DNA from: a virus
Length of the DNA stretch: 59,697 nt
IMG/VR virus record: IMGVR_UViG_3300009159_004080
Coordinates: 1 to 59,697 of that record
Direction: 5' to 3' (one strand)
The notes beneath the pieces are model-generated. The model did no database searches. It was not told where the DNA came from and saw only the letters and a program-made list of their open reading frames with translations. Positions 55,848 to 59,697 of the stretch are shown here, one piece after another. Made by a program: the position numbers and the translations under genes. Within the stretch, counting starts at the first letter, position 1, and every line of letters begins with the position of its first letter.

Positions 55848-56440
55848 TTTGTTTCCTCTGGATACTTCATATCAACCAGTTCGTTACCACTGACTGATGT
55901 CATATTTAAAATTGCTTGTGCTACATCCATTGGCTCTAGACAAATATCTTTAGTTGACATATCTATCATCGGTGTACGAGTTCTTACTGGGTTAATCAAA
56001 CCTAATGACACATTTGACCCCGTAAAATGCTCGCAAGCGCCTTGCCACATATTATATAGTGCTGCCTTACTAGCAGCGTACAAAATATAGGCCTTTCGAC
56101 CGGCCTTGTAAGCACTGGAACCCACCATGATAATTTTAACTGGCTTGGTACTAACGTTTTCTATGTAATGTTTAATGATACTCCAGTTAGAGCCTACGTT
56201 AATGTTCATTGTTTTAAAATGAGGCTCTTTGTTGGCGTCATCAAAATGCCCAACGCAGTTGACCACCACGTCGGGCAAAATTTGTTTCAACAAGTTATCT
56301 ACTTGAAATTGACTTTGTTCCCATAAAAAGTCAATTTGTTTACTACTAACAGGGTGTACTGTATACCCAGCCGCGGCAAAGACTTCACATGTGGCTTTAC
56401 CTATCCCACCACTTCCTCCAAATATAACTACTGTTTTCAT
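55844..56440 (-). CDS. Short-chain dehydrogenase/reductase
   Basis: A 198-residue classical SDR: VVIFGGSGGIGKAT (cofactor), NCVGH (in place of NNAG), a Ser in IMVGSSAYKAG and YAASK. It is short for the family. ATGA-coupled to the dehydrogenase downstream and the cupin gene upstream. It could reduce a keto-sugar. Confidence 0.75.
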   Translation of the reverse strand: MKTVVIFGGSGGIGKATCEVFAAAGYTVHPVSSKQIDFLWEQSQFQVDNLLKQILPDVVVNCVGHFDDANKEPHFKTMNINVGSNWSIIKHYIENVSTKPVKIIMVGSSAYKAGRKAYILYAASKAALYNMWQGACEHFTGSNVSLGLINPVRTRTPMIDMSTKDICLEPMDVAQAILNMTSVSGNELVDMKYPEETK

Positions 56441-56844
56441 TCAGGAATAATAGAATCAACTCTTACTGTATCTGTTTCGTAATCTTCGCCACCACGTGGG
56501 CCTTCGGCAAAGGCTATAAAAACACATCCAAACTCACCAGCTTTCATAGCATGAATTTCTTTGGGATCACTGATAATGACGTCTCCAGTAACTGCCACGT
56601 AAGTGGATACTGGTTCGGATTTGTCTGCTGGTTGTGAGTAATAAGTTAGGTCACCTGCAATAACATAGGTATACTGTACAGTATGATTATGATAGTGATT
56701 ACCACGAACGGCACCGGGATTATTACTAATGATACATCCGTGATTGATGGCCTTTTTATAAAAGATATCTACGATAGATCCACGATCGTCTTGGAATGAG
56801 CCTAGTCCGGGCTCGGTGTTAATTGCGACATTATAATATTTCAT
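56437..56844 (-). CDS. Cupin-type sugar isomerase/epimerase (WxcM-like)
   Basis: A 135-residue single-cupin protein. RGSIVDIFYKKAINHG, NNPGAVRGNHYHNHTVQYTYVI and EIHAMKAGEFGC fit the FdtA/WxcM group, where RGxHYH His residues act in ketoisomerisation or 3,5-epimerisation of dTDP-keto-sugars. Second member of the chain from the methyltransferase. Confidence 0.7.
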   Translation of the reverse strand: MKYYNVAINTEPGLGSFQDDRGSIVDIFYKKAINHGCIISNNPGAVRGNHYHNHTVQYTYVIAGDLTYYSQPADKSEPVSTYVAVTGDVIISDPKEIHAMKAGEFGCVFIAFAEGPRGGEDYETDTVRVDSIIPE

Positions 56845-58070
56845 TGTGATATGAACCTTGTGTTGGGATTAATTTTTAATAATGCTTGTTTAAGTGGTTC
56901 TCCAATGTTCCAGCTTAACACCAATGCATATGGTTTTTCGTGTAGCGCAAACTCATCATCACTTTTAATTGGGATACGTGATAGTGGGGTGTACTTACCC
57001 TGTTTGAATTCACTAGCATCAGTAATACAATGCAGTAATGTTTTATCTAATTTATGCCAGGTAAGCCAGGTATTGGCCTTGGCTGCGGCACCGACTCCGA
57101 TAATGACAGCATCAGGTTCATCAGCCAATATTTGATAAAAGTTACGGAGCCAGGTATTACGTTGTTGTACAAATTTAGCCTGCAACTTCTTGTAGAACTT
57201 ATGATTGAATAACCCCATGGCCGTTTCTCGTTCAATAGCCGACTGCACAAGAATAGGTGTTCCATCACCAGTATCCATTTTGGCTATCACACGTAGGCTA
57301 CCACCATGATAATCGACTACATCGTAGTCCGCGATAGTTAAGCCAACTTGTTGCAATAAATTCCAAACACTTTTAATGGTAAAGTAAGAAATGTGTTCGT
57401 GGTATACCATATCCACAAAGCGGCCGCTTTCTACCATACTGGCCCAGTAAGGGACTTCAAAAACAAATATACCATCTTTGTCCAATAGGTGTGTTATGCC
57501 AATAGCAAAGTTAATGGGATCGTTAGCGTGATTAAACACGTTGTTGGCCATGATCACCTTGGCAAGGCCATGTTTTTCTTTCAATTTATCAGCTAGCGAT
57601 ATGTCAAACAGACCTTTGACTGTTTTAACACCTGCAGCTTTGGCAATGTCACACATGGCTTTGGATGAGTCAACACCTAATGCGGTTACCCCGTCATCTT
57701 GAAATTGTTTAATTAGGTATCCATCATTACTGCCGATCTCCACCACCAAGCCCTGGGGCTTGAATCGACCTTTGATTGTTGCAGCATACTCGTCCCAATG
57801 ATTCCTGGCGGTGGTGGAGTTTGAACTGGTGTAGCTATAGCTGTATAAGTTATATCTATCCTTAGCATCGCTCACGTAGCCCAGTTGCAATCCGCCTGAT
57901 TCGGTATTTAGATGTACTTCTAATGGGAATACAGGTTCAGCTAATTTTAACTGATCCTCGGCGATAAAGGTATCGGCGTAGGCATGCTGCCCAAAATCCA
58001 ATACCCTTGTCACCGGCGCCCCAGTAATTAGGCATTGCCACATATGGTTACTTTCTGTAATTTTACTCAT
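56841..58070 (-). CDS. Sugar C-methyltransferase-like protein
   Basis: A 409-residue protein with the three-part layout of NovU/TylC3 C-methyltransferases: an N-terminal segment (CLITGAPVTRVLDFGQHAYADTF) that in relatives binds zinc with four Cys but keeps only one here, a SAM core (VVEIGSNDGYLIKQF, MANNVFNHANDP), the hallmark VYHEHISYFT and a C-terminal Rossmann-like domain (DAVIIGVGAAAKANTWL). It methylates a keto-deoxysugar carbon. The loss of the zinc ligands is odd. Confidence 0.78.
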   Translation of the reverse strand: MSKITESNHMWQCLITGAPVTRVLDFGQHAYADTFIAEDQLKLAEPVFPLEVHLNTESGGLQLGYVSDAKDRYNLYSYSYTSSNSTTARNHWDEYAATIKGRFKPQGLVVEIGSNDGYLIKQFQDDGVTALGVDSSKAMCDIAKAAGVKTVKGLFDISLADKLKEKHGLAKVIMANNVFNHANDPINFAIGITHLLDKDGIFVFEVPYWASMVESGRFVDMVYHEHISYFTIKSVWNLLQQVGLTIADYDVVDYHGGSLRVIAKMDTGDGTPILVQSAIERETAMGLFNHKFYKKLQAKFVQQRNTWLRNFYQILADEPDAVIIGVGAAAKANTWLTWHKLDKTLLHCITDASEFKQGKYTPLSRIPIKSDDEFALHEKPYALVLSWNIGEPLKQALLKINPNTRFISQ

Positions 58071-58897
58071 TATCTCTTTACCGGTGTTTGTGTCATTTGT
58101 TTGTTGATATCATTGGCCCTAAGTTTTTCCCAGGGATCTTGTTTTCCCAGTTTAACATTGTGCCAAAAAGTAAGATCTACACCTTTTGCGGCTAAATGCG
58201 TAGAGATATGTTCAGCGTCCATTAGTCTGCCATTTCCATATGATTTATGATGAAAGTCCAGTGGATTATTAGGATTACCTTCCAGCATATCACGTTTTTG
58301 ATATGTAGTGTCGTTATTATTGCCAGTTAAATCATGTCTATCATGTGTGGCATAAATTTCCACAATTTCCATAATGTCCAGCATATATGCAATTTGACTA
58401 AGTTCGGCATCGGTCATTTGGTGACGTGACACGAATCCAAATAAGTCATACCATTCCTTGGGATAGATGGGGAAGATGGAATACGGATGTTCACGATGTA
58501 CGTGAATTTTAAGTAGTTTGAACTCGCCAGTATGGCTGGTTACAACTTTGTCCCAGCCTGTTGTCTCCATGAGTGCATCATCATTCCATACAAATAGCCA
58601 ATCGGCGGTTGCCTGCGCCGCCAGCCCATTGTAGTAACGATTTAGACCGTTATATCCCATGGGTTCAAAAACCATTACCGTATAGTTGATTCCTTTTTCT
58701 TCCATCCAGGGTTGAATATCTGTGGAGAAATAACCTAACCCAACTTCGTCATCATTATCGAATCCCAGTAATAGTTGGACTCCATCTAGGTCAAGTACAC
58801 GGTTAAAAATACTAATAATACTGAGCTTTAGTGCTGTAGTTCTACCTCTGGTGGGTAATAATACTGCTATTTTATATTCATTTGTGGACTTGGCCAT
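58070..58897 (-). CDS. GT-A-type glycosyltransferase
   Basis: A 275-residue protein. IAVLLPTRGRTTALKLSI is the GT2-like start, LLGFDNDDEVG and LFVWNDDALMETTGWD give the nucleotide and DxD-like metal sites. It likely transfers the sugar made by the operon, or another sugar, to a phage or host acceptor. First gene of the operon. Confidence 0.72.
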   Translation of the reverse strand: MAKSTNEYKIAVLLPTRGRTTALKLSIISIFNRVLDLDGVQLLLGFDNDDEVGLGYFSTDIQPWMEEKGINYTVMVFEPMGYNGLNRYYNGLAAQATADWLFVWNDDALMETTGWDKVVTSHTGEFKLLKIHVHREHPYSIFPIYPKEWYDLFGFVSRHQMTDAELSQIAYMLDIMEIVEIYATHDRHDLTGNNNDTTYQKRDMLEGNPNNPLDFHHKSYGNGRLMDAEHISTHLAAKGVDLTFWHNVKLGKQDPWEKLRANDINKQMTQTPVKR

Positions 58898-58954
58898 TGA
58901 TATCCTTTCTGTAATTGAACTATTTACTGTTTAATATATGCACTTAACAATTTT

Positions 58955-59263
58955 CTAATCTTCAAAGATCTTGGACCATCGTTTAAGTTTTTCTCTTTTA
59001 CGTTCCCTGGCCAGAATCAGTTCAGCTCTATCAATTACACCCTGCTCAACCAATATATCCACCATGCACATTACATCGCCGATCTCCTGTGCTAGCATAT
59101 CTTTGTGCAGTTCTTTGGTAGTATAATGTTCACTGTCGATTCCAAATCTCCGACATTTACTAACTTCAACTATAACCTCAGCACACTCCTCTTGCAGTAT
59201 GCCCAGAGCTTCCATTACCCTACGATCGAGTTGTAGGGTTTCGTCATATTCTTTGGAACTCAT
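58955..59263 (-). CDS. MazG-like nucleotide pyrophosphohydrolase
   Basis: A 102-residue all-alpha protein. LQEECAEVIVEVSK and EIGDVMCMVDILV carry the E-x-x-E and E-x-x-D metal ligands of MazG-type enzymes. It follows QueD by an overlap. A second MazG-like gene lies at 48349. Confidence 0.75.
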   Translation of the reverse strand: MSSKEYDETLQLDRRVMEALGILQEECAEVIVEVSKCRRFGIDSEHYTTKELHKDMLAQEIGDVMCMVDILVEQGVIDRAELILARERKREKLKRWSKIFED

Positions 59264-59697
59264 ATTAATAAATCCTCATGCCATTCTCTATGTCCTTCTC
59301 TGTAAGCCATATTGCTTTGTGTTTCGCGTACTTCTACACGATAGCACCAAAGTCTATCTGCTTCTGCCGTTCCCCACATGTCAGGAATATAAACGCCATT
59401 AACATACCGGTACAGCATGTCAGCTAATCCTTCACAACCTAAACGTGGCAAAATAGTCAGCTTGGCCATGTTCTTAGATTGCAGCAGTTTAAATGTCTCC
59501 AGTTCTGGATCATCTTCTGCTACTAGCAATGTATGATCAAACTGATCTTCTAGTGTGTCTTTTAGCTCTTTGAGTCCACCGTAGTCTGCTGCCCAGTTGC
59601 GTACATCCAGGTCGTTGGTGCCAAAGTAAAACTTCATACTAAAGCTGTAGCCATGTATTAAATTACAGTGGCTATCTGCTCGCCACTGTCTGTAGGC
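59260..59697 (-). CDS. queD: 6-carboxytetrahydropterin synthase QueD (partial, cut by right edge)
   Basis: The frame is open to the right edge, and the residues before the first internal Met (QWRADSHCNLIHGYSFS) belong to the family: Cys is the nucleophile and the usual HGH zinc motif reads HGY, as in a variant group of QueD-like proteins. Downstream LEDQFDHTLLVAEDDP and LPRLGCEGLADML match the catalytic Asp-His and Glu regions. QueD makes the QueE substrate from dihydroneopterin triphosphate. The true start lies outside the window. Confidence 0.75.
   Translation of the reverse strand, partial: AYRQWRADSHCNLIHGYSFSMKFYFGTNDLDVRNWAADYGGLKELKDTLEDQFDHTLLVAEDDPELETFKLLQSKNMAKLTILPRLGCEGLADMLYRYVNGVYIPDMWGTAEADRLWCYRVEVRETQSNMAYREGHREWHEDLLI

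Noticed and set aside
1-59697. Bacterial chromosome segment rather than phage
   Set aside because: Nothing decisive excludes it, but the density of small coupled genes, tRNA arrays with CCA, late-type octamers, homing endonuclease and lack of any housekeeping operon favour a phage.

Overview
The window looks like part of the genome of a large T4-superfamily tailed phage that infects a bacterium with alphaproteobacterial-type features; this is inferred, because no virion or terminase gene lies in the window. Reasons: AT-rich, tightly packed genes on mostly one strand with many ATGA stop/start overlaps; dozens of small phage-type proteins; a 5'-3' exonuclease of the T4 RNase H type; a MoxR ATPase with a VWA metallopeptidase-like protein; ThyX; two MazG-like pyrophosphohydrolases; a GIY-YIG homing endonuclease; 28 tRNA-type genes with encoded CCA and no ribosomal genes. 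Two promoter types recur: near-perfect sigma70 boxes (TTGACA, 16-17 bp, TATAAT) and the T4-late-like octamer TATAAATA close to start codons. The tmRNA gene has the circularly permuted two-piece layout known from alphaproteobacteria and some cyanobacteria.

Layout. 0-18.5 kb (mostly minus): a dense accessory block with an SGNH hydrolase, four radical SAM proteins, three 2-oxoglutarate oxygenases, a repeat-bearing glycosyltransferase, a GNAT, an asparagine-synthase-like PP-loop protein, a fatty acid desaturase, an SDR epimerase and ThyX. 18.5-26 kb: small phage proteins bracketed by the VWA and MoxR genes, then a FkbM methyltransferase and a short carbamoyltransferase. 26-32.7 kb: a second PP-loop protein, six consecutive oxygenase-like genes on both strands, an SGNH protein, QueC and a phosphoesterase. 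32.7-43 kb: a peptidase, two B12-type radical SAM proteins, an omega-like RNA polymerase subunit, a lipoprotein and most of the tRNAs. 43-47.5 kb: an RNA-rich stretch with a structured non-coding RNA region of about 1 kb, more tRNAs, a small transcription unit, an AAA ATPase, the tmRNA and its homing endonuclease. 47.5-54 kb: small phage genes, exonuclease, QueE, a Bax-inhibitor-like membrane protein and a phosphoribosyltransferase. 54-59.7 kb: a sugar operon (epimerase, nucleotide-sugar dehydrogenase, SDR, cupin epimerase, C-methyltransferase, glycosyltransferase), a MazG-like protein and a QueD cut by the right edge.

Functionally the window combines a nearly self-sufficient decoding kit (tRNAs for all 20 amino acids, tmRNA, omega-like subunit), part of the 7-deazaguanine pathway (QueC, QueD, QueE), nucleotide supply (ThyX, PRTase, MazG) and an unusually large set of radical SAM and Fe(II)/2-oxoglutarate enzymes. 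The most unusual signals are the structured RNA region at 43.2-44.3 kb with its inverted-repeat modules, the permuted tmRNA with a 31-residue tag ending ETFAV, four tRNAs with a swapped T-loop pair, and the oxygenase/radical SAM expansion.
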